In this document: positions 1 through 14,000 of the stretch, in pieces | How the letters are laid out: every line of letters starts with the position of its first letter | How positions within the stretch are numbered: position 1 is the stretch's first letter | Assembly (NCBI GenBank): GCA_037976565.1 | Contig: CP137668.1 | Span: 8,058,496 to 8,122,495 of the forward strand | DNA: 64,000 nucleotides | DNA from: Mesocentrotus franciscanus | Taxonomy: Eukaryota; Echinodermata; Echinoidea; Camarodonta; Strongylocentrotidae | Direction: 5' to 3' | Position numbers and translations under genes: made by a program | Notes under the pieces: model-generated | Seen by the model: the letters and a program-made list of their open reading frames with translations, nothing else | What the model was told of the DNA's origin: nothing | Databases searched by the model: none

Positions 1-28
1 GAACATCTCCCACAAGAGATCTCCAAGA
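1..28 (-). CDS. EXOC3: EXOC3 exon 19, cut by window edge
   Basis: The acceptor TTTACAG is followed by 28 nt that complete a Ser codon and encode LGDLLWEMF before the window ends. This matches the SGLLEEVF segment of vertebrate EXOC3, placing it about 200 residues before the C-terminus. Confidence 0.88.
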
Positions 29-3000
29 CTGTAAACAAATACACAAATATAAATCAATATAAAATTCATCTTTTGACATCATATATTGCTTTAAAGATAC
101 TGTGTCCCTTTTGCAGCCAACATCAAATTTTGTAGAACATTGCAGGAATCATGAAAATGTCATGTATGTCCTACCTGTGAAATTAAAACGTTAGCAATGT
201 CCTAGTATTCAAATTATGCAAGGAAACCCGCTTAATTTATAGACTTCACTGTCAGACACTATTAAGTGACTGACTGCCTTTTTTTTTCTTTGTTAATAAA
301 TCATACATAAATGAGCTGTAACAGGTACATGCAGCATTTGTATACATCAATAACCCACTTCTTGTAATGGTCAAAATTAAACTGATTGAGTCTTTGCGCA
401 GCACAAAACATACGACCATTCGGTACAAGGGTCTGAAAATCAGACTATTTACTTAAGTGATTGCAATCACTTATGTCGATTTGACAACTAATCGTCATTA
501 TTTTCCCACAAATGACATTTTCAAGCCCTTTCGTTTTGACAGAAGTTCTAAATTAGTATTATCTTTCAAATGCCATTGGAATCTAACCTTTTCATTTTTT
601 GGGCCTGCAAATGGGACATACAGCCTTTTCACACACAGCTAAAATTCATCGTATCTAGAGCGGATTAGTTTAAAGCTGTTTAACTCAACAGCTTTAAACA
701 GCTTTAAAGAAAATTTTCCCTGTCTGAACATCGTTTATACAATGTTCGGACAGATACGAAGTCGCGAGTCATACGCCCTTCAAAGCAGGCTGCAGATACG
801 TGTGCATCTAGAGAGCTTGACATTTTGTGTGTGAACGGATATACGTGTTTAAACACGTGTTTAAACGCTCAGTAGGGCCATTGCGCATTTACGAGCAGTG
901 ACAGAGCAGTGAATCACGAACGAACGCACCAAAATTTTCTGTGTGTGAATGATGTTGTATCTAAAGCTGATTAGTTTAAAGCTCTTTAAACTAATCAGCT
1001 TTAAAGGGCAAGTCCACTTCAAAAATAACTGACTTTTAATGAAAGCAGAAAAATCAGACAAACCAATCAAAAAAGTTTGAGCAAAATCGGATAACTAATA
1101 AGAAAGTTATGAATTTTTGAAAAAGTATGTAAAACTATGGAACAATGATATTCACAACACAAATTGCCAAGATGGTTATCAGTTTGTGACGTCATGTCCT
1201 CACAACTTATCAATTGCTTTATATAGTTTAATCCCATTAATTTCTCTTTTATCCCCCAAAACTTGATTTCCCATGCCTTTGCCCAGGTTATATGATTTGT
1301 ATCATATTGCATGCATGACATTTCCCAAAAACTTTTATGAATTTTGAAGAATTGATACTATTTTCTGAATATTGTATTTCATAATTATTGATTTTTATAT
1401 AAATAGTTTATCAAAATTCAATTTTTCATGATTTAACTGGACAAAATTACTCTTTATTTGTGCATCCACACAAAAACACATTACTAACAATCTAACTTGG
1501 ATGCTGGTGTGAAGAAATAAGATTCTTAGGGTGAAAATAGGAAATTTATATTATCAATATAAAGAAAATAATTAGTGGATAGTGAGGACCATACGTCACA
1601 GACTCATGAGTGAGTTGCCAATTTGTGTAGTGATTTTCAAAGTTTTTCATGTCATTAAAAATTCATAACTTTCTTATTAGTTATCCGATTTTGCTCAAAC
1701 TTTTTTTGATTGGTTTGTCTGATTTTTCTGGTTCTATTGAAAGTATGTTATGTTTGGAGTGGACTTGGGCTTTAAAGAATTTTACCCGTGTGTGAAAAGG
1801 CTGACAGTACCTTTAAATTGTTTTTTTTTCCATTAGATCTCTTTAGTTTCTATACTGCTCCATCCAGTAAAAAATATTTACATGCGGTAAGTTTTAATTT
1901 CTTTCATGTTAATGGTTTATTCTGTAGAACACTGTATAAAGATTATGCTAAAAACTTGTTCATCGCATTGTGATAGTTCTTATACACAAACTGGCACAGC
2001 TAAAAATACATAGCAATCATGTGGTTCTATCCTTCTATAAATCTTGATAACTTGAACGGTCCTACCTCTCTCCAGCTAGCTTGTTGAAGGCATCAATCAG
2101 ACCCTGGAACACTGATGTTGACCCTGTCTCTCCTACCGGTAGCTTGAGATGCCTTCTCTGTAAGCATGATAGGTGACAGTCATCAAAACAGTAATAATAA
2201 CAATCATAATATAGTCATACATCCTGTGAAGGCCCATTACATGAAAATGCATTTTTAACTTCTTCAGAAGAGTATGAGTCTATACATCAACAGTTTGATC
2301 TAAATGAGTATCATGATATACATGTACATGTCTTTCTGAACAATTTTCCTCTATTTTTATGCAGGCTGCTAACCGCCACACAACAAATGTCCTCCAAAGG
2401 CCTCCTGTGCCTCTTGTGACACTACAGCCATCTTAAAGCCCATCTGCACTAGTTTGGCCAGGAGGGATTAGACCACCCAGCATGGTCACTGACAGGTGGT
2501 TATCTCATCAACTCAGCTCTCAATTAACATAAGAAAAAGAGGATCATGGGGGACCAACGGGCACTGCTTAGGCATTGATTTCTATATAGAGGGAGCAAGT
2601 AGCTACAAGTAGTGCAGTGGGGCTTTAAATAAGCACAACCATGCACAGGATTATTCATTTACCATTATAAACAAAATAACAGCATCAAGGGTTTACAAAA
2701 TGTTACCTTATAATCTTTCAACACATAATAGCCATTGTTATGTCAGAAATTTGCCAGCATAGCCTAGAGCGAAAGCTCTCTCATACATTCTATTGAATCA
2801 AACTATTAGGTTGAACACCACTCTTACATACCTCTAGTTGTTTGGTGAATTCAGTAAAGGAATGAAAGTTGTTCACAATAGCGACCTGTAGAGTAAAGAA
2901 TAAAATTAAACACAAATATCAGAATTATGATTAATTACAACCAGGACTTTTGGCTTCATAAAAAGCGTCATTGCAGTAGCTTTCATACGTCTCAGCAAAA

Positions 3001-4999
3001 TGAAAAGATGACTGCATTGACACAACTCCTGCACTACAGCCTAATATGTGTATAGCACATGGTGACTAGTGCTTGATATTTAAACCTAAACTAACATAAT
3101 TACAAATTTCGACACTTTACCAAGTACAATACCTCAGTACTAACCCAAACACTGAACCTAGCCTAACACCCCATTGCAACCCTATTCCTATCCATGTACA
3201 TGTATCTTTGAAGAAATATAGACGACAGCAAAGTTCATGTCACTGACTTACCATATACTGGAAGAAGAATCTTGGTTGGCTTCTATCGGCCATGTGGCTG
3301 GTCTTGTAGTCTCGGATTGCATCTGTATAAGGAGAAACCAAGAGTGCATGTTCTTTAAATCAATCCAGTAGCACCCAACACAAATACAAAGGACTACATT
3401 CTATCTCTTCTCACCTTTCTCTATCTCTTTCTCTCTCTTCCCATCTATTTTTTCCTACACTATTCTTAACCTCAGCCTCTTCTTCTTCTTCTCCTTCTTC
3501 TCCTCCTCCTCCTCCTCCTCCTCCTCCTCCTCCTCCTCTTCTTCTTCTGCTCCTTCTCTCTCTCGCTCTCTCTCTCCCCTTTCTCCCACTTCCTTCCTTC
3601 TTTTTCTCTCTCCCCCTCTCTCTCTGATTATTTTTTTTCTTCAAACTAACCTCTATATGTATCAATGAATAACTGAAGCTCTTCCACACAGAGTAGAACC
3701 ACCTTGGTTGTCAGATCCTTGCTAATCTGGTTCGATACTTGCAGCTAAGGTTAGGAAGAGAAAGGAAGAGAAAGGAAGAGAAAGGAAGAGAAAGACAAAA
3801 GCAACAGTAGTGATGAGTCAATTTTGGAAATTTGTTGATCTATCAGATGTAACCATAACCAATCTGAAATCATACAATATAATAACACTACTCTTTCAAA
3901 GGCATAATGACAGTAATTATGAGAATAGTGGACAAAATGTGACTACGCAAAAAGGGATTTAGTTTAAAGATACTATGTCCCTTTTGCAGCCAACATCAAA
4001 TTCTGTAGAACTTTGCAGGAATTATGAATATGTCATGTATGTCCTTTCTGTGAAATTTAAAAGTTAGCAGTGTCCTAATATTCAAATTATGCAAGGAAAC
4101 CTGTTTACTTGCTAGACTTCACTGTCAGACACTATTGAGTGACTGACTGGCTTTTTCATCTTTGGTAATAACATACATAAAATGAGCTGTAAAGGGTACA
4201 TGAGCATTTGTCTACATCAATAACCCACTTCTTGTAATGGCCAAAATTAAACTGATTGAATCTTTGCGCAGCATAAAACGTACGACCATTCGGTACAATG
4301 GTCTGAAAATCAGACTATTACTTACTGGCTCTATAGCTCCTAAGTCGATTCGACAACTAATAGTCGTTATTTTCCCACTTAAAGACATTTTCAAGCCCCC
4401 CTTTTTTAGGGAAGTTCTAAATTAGTATTATCTTTCAAATGCCATTGGAATTGAACGTTTTCATTTTTTTGGCCTGCAAATGGGACATAGTACCTTTAAG
4501 CATAGTTTACTATTGAGACACAGAAGTGAAAGGCGACAGCTTTTGTATTTAAACAAATAATTTTATGCGCTAGCATACCTGTCACCATTCGGATGATTAG
4601 TCACACATTACTGTAAAACAAGACATTTTCGAGTGCATAAAATATCCATAAATCACACAAATGGTCAAGATCATGCTGCAAAATAAATGAATCATAAGTG
4701 AAACAACACTTTATTTGTCCATTTCACAAAAAGTTACTTGTGGCAAAAATGACTGTAATTTACAATTCGCGAAAATTTCAGGTAGTGGAAGCTTCTGTTT
4801 TTTAAATATTTTGTTTGTTGTTAATCTTGTGAAGAGGTAACACTTACATTCTGCTCAATCATCTGAAAGATGATGACTGCAAGCTGTGTCCTGAAGTAGC
4901 CCTCTCCGTCGGCATCAGGCTCAATATCACCATTCCAGTCCTACAAGAACATACAAGATTTCAAAACAATGTCAATTTTGATACTCTCTAACCCTCTTT

Positions 5000-5036
<37 letters not shown>

Positions 5037-8000
5037 ATGCATATGCATCTTATATTATAATGGAAAACTACTAGTGTTTCAAGATGTGATGTTCATATAC
5101 ATGTAAGAAATACTGTGGTTGAGAATGAGGACAATGATGATGATTATGATTATGATGGTGGTGGTGGTGGTGATGATGACAGTGATAATGATGATGATTA
5201 TGAAGATGATGGTGGTGGTGGTGATGATGATGACAGAGATAATGGTGATGATGATGAAGATGATGGTGGTGGTGATGATGACAGTGATAAAGATGATGAT
5301 GATGAAGAGGGTGGTGGTGGTTGGGGGTGATGATGTTGATGATGATGGTGATGACTATGATGATAGTAGTGGTGGTGACAATAATGAAGGTGATGATAAT
5401 AATGTCTTTTTTAAAGATAATAATACATAATGATAATGATGTTGTTTTCCCCATTTCCAGTAATGATGATGGAGATGTTAAAAATCTCTGATAAGTTTAT
5501 TTTCATCTCAGGTAATTTATTCAACATGGTGTAGAACTTGTTTCATTCAATATCTGTTCTATTATTTCAAATATCACAGAAATGTCCAATATTACATTTG
5601 CTTACTTTGTATTGAGGTTATCCACAAAAGGAAAATAAATCATACCTTAGTATCTGTTTCCATAGCATTGGCCATCCACATCTGAATATTGGTGTGTAGA
5701 GTCTTCATGTATCTGGATCACAAAACAAATGAAAGCAAAACTGTGGACAATGTAAGTCTAACTGAGCCATCTAGTTTACAAATATGTATTCTAAATAATG
5801 ATACCATGAGTAAGGTATTTAATAGCTCTATTCAGTATTTACCCATATACTTACATACTTACATACAGGGTTACATGGGATCAACCCAATTTGAATTTAA
5901 GGAAAGAGATGGGCTCTTTATGGTTTAAATATACTGGATACCACAGAAAATATACTTATCTGCCAGTCCGTCACATTTTTTTCTTCAATTTTTATTCTGC
6001 CCAACATTTTCATGACTTCATATCCTTGAGAAAATTATTGTCCACATTTCCAAAAAAAACAATCTGTCCAACACTAATACTCAGAGACAGTAAAGTCTTA
6101 AGTAAACCACCAGGATTAATTACAATAATGAATAATATTACTCATGCACTGATAAGGCACAATGGAAAAGAGAAGCAAGAACATAAAAATACACAACTGA
6201 ATGAAGAACTATGTAAAGCTATATTTACTGGAAAGAAATTCTGGTAAAAAAAGTTTTAAAAATGATGGCATTTCAAACCCATCTACACTGTATCTATACC
6301 CGACACATTGCAAATAAGTTGTGGAGAATGATTCCCAAGTAAGGCCAAGCATGTACAACTGTACAAATATCACAGAGAGGATGAATTGATAACTCACTCT
6401 TGTTGTAGATCTTCTATCATCTGATCTGAGAGAGCATCAGGTTCTTTCTTGATGTCTATTCCAAGTTCAGGGTGGCCAAGGAGCATTGGACCTCTGTACA
6501 GGACAAGCAGACAATCAATGGTGGATCAAAAGTTAGTACAGAGTTCTAGGGGGCGTTTCACAAAATTTGTCACCAGTGACAAATGACAGTTGTTGTTATA
6601 AGCTACTGAAATCTTTGCTTCTGATTGGTTATCAGCATATTTGTCACCGATTTTGGTCATTTGTCATTGAAAAAAGGCTTTGTGAAACGGGTCCCTGATA
6701 GCAATAATAATGATCATGATAAGTAGAGCTGCTGTAGTTGAGTGGTTTAAAAAGTTGATTAAAAATGCAAATTATCTCCCTTTGCCACATTGTATTTATC
6801 ATGGGATAGATATACCAACCAAAGGCTTCAAGATAATCAGTTTCCAGGGTATGATTGATTTACATCAGTGTTCAAAGGGTTGCAATCGAGCTAATTAAGA
6901 CCAGAAATAGAAAATTTGCAAATCCATTGCGGGTTATTGTTTCATGCAAAATTGCACATGGCAAACAAGTGTTAAAAACTTGACCAATAACTGTTGGTGG
7001 ATTCAAGCCCTGGCTGGCTAAGTACCAATGTCCTTTAATAGAGATGCCAACCTCTTGACACAAAAAAACGGACTGAATATCCTGAAAAATCTGATTTTCA
7101 CGAAAACTCAACACCACCACTGGCCTGTTGGCTGGTAAAATGTTAGAAAAATGTTTTACTGGTAAGAACTGGTAAGAACGGGCAAGTAAAGTGTTTGCTC
7201 TTTAATTAACATTTAATGAGAAAATTGTAAAGCTACCGATTTCGCGTATTTCCCGCCCATGTAGGCTCGTTGTTCAACGTTTTTGTTCAACGTTTCTTTT
7301 TTTTTTGAAAGATGAAAAATCGTATTTTCAAGAGGCAATATCGTATTATCGTATTTCACTTGTTTTATCGTACTAAATACGATAAAATCGTACTGGTTGG
7401 CATCTCTCCTTTAAGGAAGACATAAATCTTTTGCGATACAATTCCGGTAGCAGACCTCATAATAATTGATGTATACAACTAGAATTTGCATAGAGCAGGG
7501 CATCAGCTATATTTAATTAATGTTAACATAAGCAGTGAACGATATTCAATATTTATTTACAGTCAGATTTTCTTGTCACTTTTGATTAGTACCTCTTTTT
7601 CAATAAATGTCAGCTTAAAGAATTTGATAGAGCCAACTGGGCTCACTCAAAGTGTGAAGTATGTTATGAAATTGAAAATACATGATGAATTGTTGACCAT
7701 GTACATGAACAAGTAGTAGTAAATGTAATTGTAATTTCCCATTCTTGTATAGCATGTATGTCATTGTGATACAGTGTTCCCATGCACTTCAAGAGAGTAA
7801 TAACTTACTTGAATTCTGTTATCCATGTGAGCATCTGAATAATCTCATTGTGTTCCAGTCCAGAACCAATCAGGTCTTGAAGCTGAACATAACAAGAAAA
7901 GCTTCATTAAGTATTATACAACGCCTTCTAAGATTCTTGCAACCTCATTGGTCAATTCTTAATCACATGACATGCGCTAAAAGTACTGTTGAATGGCATC

Positions 8001-11000
8001 ATTCTCCAGCCGTGCAATTCCAGTTGATCCTTTCGCACCATTGCACACCGACGTCACTTACGATGTACAAAGTATATTGTGAGGTAAGTGAAGTCACCAA
8101 AAGGATCAACAGAAATTGCACTCTGCGTAACAATAAACATACGCGCGGTGCATGGTACGCGCATGGTACGCACAGCTGCCCAAGCTGTAATAGTGCGCAC
8201 TCACTACCCGGCTAGGCTAGCGAGCTAGGCTCACTATCAATAATTTCATCGAGAAAAAAAAAACCCAACTTAACAGAGAATTGGCCTAGGAAAACTGTTC
8301 TTTAAAAAAAATGTTTCAAGCCCGTTAACGTCCGTGGTGTTGTATAAAACAAATAGTGAATGGTCTTTATTTGTGCAATGGAACAAGATTTTGCATTCGG
8401 TGAAAGATGAGACGCTCCATTCAACTCGGCTACGCCTCATTGAATAGAGCGTCTCTTATCTTTCACCTTGTGCAAAATCTTGTACCATTGCACTCATGAC
8501 CATTCACTATTTGTATATTGTCTTTAATGACATATTTTAATTGAAAGCTAGCTAAAATAGAGGAAGGGGAGGGTAAAAACTCTCCTTCCTTATGAAAGAC
8601 ACAAAGCACAATAAAAGCCTTCATCTCAAAATTACACCTAATCCCATATTCTAGAGAAAGTGTTCTGGTTCCAAAACATGACCCTTGAGTGGAGGATTAC
8701 AAAGAATGCACTCCATAGTTCAGTAATTAAAAGGATACTTTTCAGTGCCACCGGTGGTTGAAAATTTATCTATTTATTGTACAAAGAAAAAAAAAAAAAT
8801 GATAAAAAAAGTGGTGATATTTGTGATAAATAATTGTAAACTTGGTGGCACTATACAGTGCGTATCCAAAAAAGGATGACCAACTTTAGTAGCTTTATTT
8901 GAAAAGTCATAATTAGTGCGTTATTCAAATTTATATAACATCTAAGTAGATCCTTGTCATTTGGTTGGAGGATTGTTGGTCACATGATATTCAATAAATA
9001 ATCTATTGAACAACTATCTCATTAAGCGTGCATTTTTGGTTATATGCAACCCGTACATATAGATGTTATATAAAACAAATAATGAATATTTTTCAATCGT
9101 TCAATAGTGAAAATATTTTGATTCGTTGAAAATATTCGCACTATTGAACTCATAAACATTCATTATTTGTATACTATTTCATGGTAAAGAGTAACTTGTT
9201 TTCAGTCTTATGACACCCTATTCATAACTTTTCTGCCACAGATGACAGACCACAAGGGTGTTTTTTTTCTGGATTGAAATATCGATGTACAAGGACTTTT
9301 GACCCCCATTCATTTCCTAAGCCCAAACTTGGTGTAAGAGGATTTTGACAGCACTTTTTAAAGGCTACTGCTCAGTCGTCTGTGGCAGGAGAGTTATGAA
9401 TAAGGTTTCATTCTAGACAGAATATTAGTTACTCTTTAAAATGACATAATTCAAGGTCGCACAGGTTATAACTTTCAGACAGGAATCTGCCAAAGTTGGG
9501 TATATTTTTTTGTATACATACTGTAGAGGTTAAGAAATCACTTACATGTTGAGAGACATTCTCTATGTAGGTCTTGATGAAGAACTCAAATATCTTGTAG
9601 TCGGGAGGGAACAGGGGGACACACAGGTACTACAATCAAGAACATAAACAAAAATCATTATCACATTAGTTTACTGGGCTTTTCTCAAAGGGTGCGTTGA
9701 CTAAAATCATTATCACATTAGTTTACTGGGAGAGAAAATTGTGTTCAGGCAGAATGAATAATAACTTTACTGACAAAGTGTTGTATACACAATGATGATT
9801 GATAAAACACATTTGTTACAAATACACACAGGTAGGCCTATGAGTATAACTTAACAGGACCTTAAGTCCTTTCACCTGTTCACACATCTTTCAAACAAAT
9901 ACATGTATGTATACTTACATACATGTTTTTAAAACAAGTTACATACTATATCTAATCATTTTGGAATTCACTTTCCACAAGAATCATATTTGAGTTGAAA
10001 TACATACAAATGTATATCTTAGTGATACCAAATAAATTATGTGAAAATATAACTGATTTGGTAATATGACACTTACTTTGACAATCTGGAGATCCTCCAC
10101 CATGTACTGTCTGATCAACTCTAGATGGCGCACTAACCACATGCGCTCCATGGTCCGATCTTCTAACTGGCTACCTTCAATCCTGAGTGATGGAAAATTT
10201 GAGAAAATATATGATGAATTACATCCATGTTTAATTCCGTAACACAGTAATTTGGTTTAACATTATACCCTTGTAACAACTAGCAATCACTCTTTAAATA
10301 AGAAATAAAATATGAATACATAACAGTTTAAAAAACACCATGTAAAATAAATATCAAAATTAATACAACAGGGTAGTGCAAGTTTGACAATGCAGGGTGT
10401 AAGCAAGTGAATTGGATCCGTTGATTTAGTTATCAGTACTAGCTTATAATGCAATTCAATTATAAGCTGAAACACTTGTTCATCTTTGCACAAAATATAT
10501 ACAGATTCTCACTCAGAGTAAGCTGCATTAACCATATGATGGGATAAAATGTCATGTAAAATAACAATTTCATTTGTTAAATACATTACATTACAAAGAA
10601 ATAGAGAGAAGTGGATCAGGATATAAATCTAGTTGTCTTCATGAAGCATAGTAATTATATATTTTAAAAAGACATAGATATAGAAGAAAGCATAGCATTC
10701 AAATTAAATAACGATAACATTTGTACTGAAAGATCAACTTACTTGATATTAACCACCTTCTTGAGCTCATCAATACATCTCTTACGCCAGTTCTTAGGGC
10801 GCCCCGGTGCCTTGAACCCTGCCATCTTCTCTCTATCTGACATCTTCTTATCGATCCTGATAAAAATGAATCAAAAAAATGAATGTAAAAATGAAAACAA
10901 GTGTGAGATAGAATGAAATGCTTCAGTTTTTTTTATACGAACTGACAATAGATGAAAAAAACATTTGTGTTACATCGAAGTATGATAAAATTATGTTTGT

Positions 11001-14000
11001 ACCACAATGTACCCTCACATAAGGTGTTCAAACAAGATTAAGTAATTAAACAAATTATGAATTAAGCCTTTTTATTTATTCCTGTGATAACTTATACCTT
11101 TACTTTTATTGATATTCAGCAAACCACACTAAGATTTTTCTAAATCCCTACATATAGCCTTTACGCATAGATAATCATAACAATCATATTCACATATCGT
11201 GAAGCTATTTGAATCAACACATCCATCATACTGTTCTTGCTTTAAATGAGGTGATAACAGGAATATTTCTGATCAATTTGGTTGCAAAACTACCACATCA
11301 AATTTCTTCCTTGTTCATGGCAACTTTCTTGAGAACCAAATCACAGTACATATATGAACTCAACCTTTTCTCTAAAAAAATGTTTTCTAAAATGAACTCG
11401 CTCACTCACATCTGAAATGACCTTTTGAACTTCAGCATCTTTCATATTACTGGTCATTGATTTTATTGTCAATTACATTCCTCCTTGTTTACAAATTTGA
11501 GCCAAGAAATTACTTCCTGGGTTCATGTAGATTTCTTCATTCCAGCAATGTACATGTCACCCACCCTGCTATTGTTTCACATACAGCTTGTGTGAATTTC
11601 ACACTGCTGGTATGTCCTGTGTAATATACAACCTGTCACTCAATAAACCATCTTACATTGTATGACCTACTTCTCTCATAAAGTAGCTGAAATTCAATCT
11701 TGCAGGTGTTCAAATATTATTTCTTTTTGTGAAGTTCATGAGGTTTAAACGAGAAAACAATTATCTTCATATTGATATCTAGGCATGCATATTTTCTGGT
11801 TTAGGGCTCTTTGGCATTTACCATAAATACAGTGGGGTACTAGTTTTAGTTTTAAACTTGGAATCTCCTAACACTACACTGCTATGGTCATTAAACCTTG
11901 TACAGAGATTTGGTAAGGTGTTTTGAGAGAAATTTAATTCTGATTCTGAATTGTTTACTGTATGGTAGATAGGTTGTTTCAATTTTTTTCTCTCCGGCCA
12001 ATCATATTTACAGAAAGCACCACTCACATTAAAGGTTGTGTGTTATGCCCGTAAGTATCACATTTAACTAAATTTCTTTATCTCTTTTCTCACTACTCAC
12101 CTATCACAGATACTCTATTCAAACCATTTGGCAGGTATTTGCAGTCTTGAATTACCAATGTAAGTTTAATGTGATTCTGTAAAAATGTACAAGTATCCTA
12201 CCAATGTAATGTATCATTAAAGTGATTACAAGTGGTATAAATGTACAAGCAAGCTCACCTCTCTTCTCTCTCTATGATACGTAGACATGTAACAACCAGC
12301 TGAGGTTGTCTGCTAGCAATGAGTAGGTGACGCTGCAGGACTAAACGTATCTGCTTAAAAAGCATGTCCTAGGGAAAGCGAAAGAAAGAGAGAAATTAGT
12401 ATCTAATGACTAATGAGTAAATATTTTAAGCCTATCAGCACTAGTTTAGCCAAGAGAGATTAGTAGACCTCCCAGCGTGGTCACTGACAGGTCATTTATC
12501 TCATCAAATCAGCTCTCAATTATCACAAGAAAAAGGGGATCATGGGGGGACCAACAGGTACCACTTAGGCATTGTTTGCTATATAGAGGGCGCAGGTAGC
12601 TACAAGTAGTGCAGTCCCGCTTTAAAGTACAGCACATCAAACGCTGCACACACATGTATAGAACCCAAATCAGGGCCAGAGTCTTGAAGACTTGTTCAGA
12701 TAATATGCCACGGTAAACCACCAGAAAAAAAAAAAAAAACGCTGCATTAAAAAAAAAAGTGTAAATGTACGGCAACCGCGCGCATCAAAGGTTCTCTGTG
12801 TACTTGCTGAACTATGTGTCATTAGACACAGAATTGTGAAGCGTATTGCACTTACGTCATCATTAAAAAAAACACTGCCGTGGTTTACTGTGTCCATGTC
12901 TGAAACTCGTTCAGATATGCCACGGTAAACCACCAGAAAAAATAAAAACTCTGCATTAAAAAAAAAAGGTGTGAATGTACGGCAACCGCGCGCATCAAAG
13001 GTTCTCTGTGTACTTGCTGATCTATGTGTCATAGGACACAGAAATGTGAAGCGTATTACACTTACGTCATCATTACAAAAAACAATGCCGTGGTTTACTG
13101 TGTCGATGTCTGAACAAGGCTTTAGGGTAAGTTCTACTTTAATAGGGACTTTTAGATTTTACACGACGAGAACGTGGACTGCCACGGTGACATCCTTTTA
13201 AGGAAATGTGACGTCCTTTTAAGGCAGTGCCGGGCACGGGCCAGTGCCTTGAAAGAATGGCACACGTTGCAGTCCACTATGTCGACGTACAAATCTAAAA
13301 GTCCCTAATTATGTCCAAACTACCACATACAGGGAAGGAAGGGGTGGTTGGGAACTGTGGCCCCATATATCTAATATCTCTTATGATTATTTTTCTTTAA
13401 GGTTGAAATTTTTTCAGATAGAACCCCCACAATAATTTTTTTAAAACAACTTTTTAACTCTTGGAAAGAACAATCCGAAATGTCCAATGACACCATGGGG
13501 GTGTTTCACAAAGATCCTAAGTTGAACTTATCTCTAAGTTGGACTTAAGAATTATGGAAAGCCGTCAGCATCTTTGAAAATATTTTGTAAAAGTTATTTT
13601 AAAAGGCATAAAATGTTGATTCAAATCATTCATATTTTCTATTATCAAGGAGTTTTCATGTTCTTGATGTGGAATTTATGAAAAGTCTAAAATACTTTGA
13701 TTTTTGCTTTTGAATATATCTTATTTTAAGGCTACAAATGGCTCTCCATAATTTTTAAGTCCAACTTAGAGTTAAGTTCCACTTAGGATCTTTGTGAAAC
13801 ACTCCCCATGTCTGCTTACATTTAATTTCATGAATTAGTTATCACAGCATGTCATTTTCGACGAAAAATTATGTCATATTACAGACTATGTACATGTGGA
13901 AGAGTAGAGTATTTTTATTTGTACTTACTGACAGTTTCTCTACTTCTGAGAAATATCTTTGCAGGAGCTGTAATACAAAACAACAAAACAACAAAAACCA

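Larger units (their letters stand above)
91..1816 (+). mobile_element. TTAA-flanked inverted-repeat element, family A copy 1 (interrupted)
   Basis: The left end is TTAA then AGATACTGTGTCCCTTTTGC; the right end, ACAGTACCT then TTAA, lies at 1804-1816. The copies at 3964 and 49004 show the intact structure with ~22-bp inverted ends and TTAA on both sides. This copy is split by a 1.18-kb insertion at 621-1803. It lies in EXOC3 intron 18 and has no coding capacity. The TTAA target is known for piggyBac and Kolobok types, but the ends do not decide which. Confidence 0.8.

Noticed and set aside
2066..2110. TAG at 2062-2064 (minus strand) as the stop codon of EXOC3
   Set aside because: It is formed across a GTAGGA donor. 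The acceptor and matching residues at 1-28 continue the protein, and the family is ~200 residues longer.
4212..4425. Open frames at 4212-4425 and 49110-49349 sharing sequence, as a small conserved gene
   Set aside because: Both are inside copies of the family A transposon; the similarity is that of the repeat.
5071..5454. His-rich and Asp-rich open frames
   Set aside because: They are translations of a GAT/GGT microsatellite.
7745..8215. 156-codon open frame on the plus strand
   Set aside because: It runs antisense through EXOC3 exon 11 and into a palindromic repeat; no domain is recognisable.
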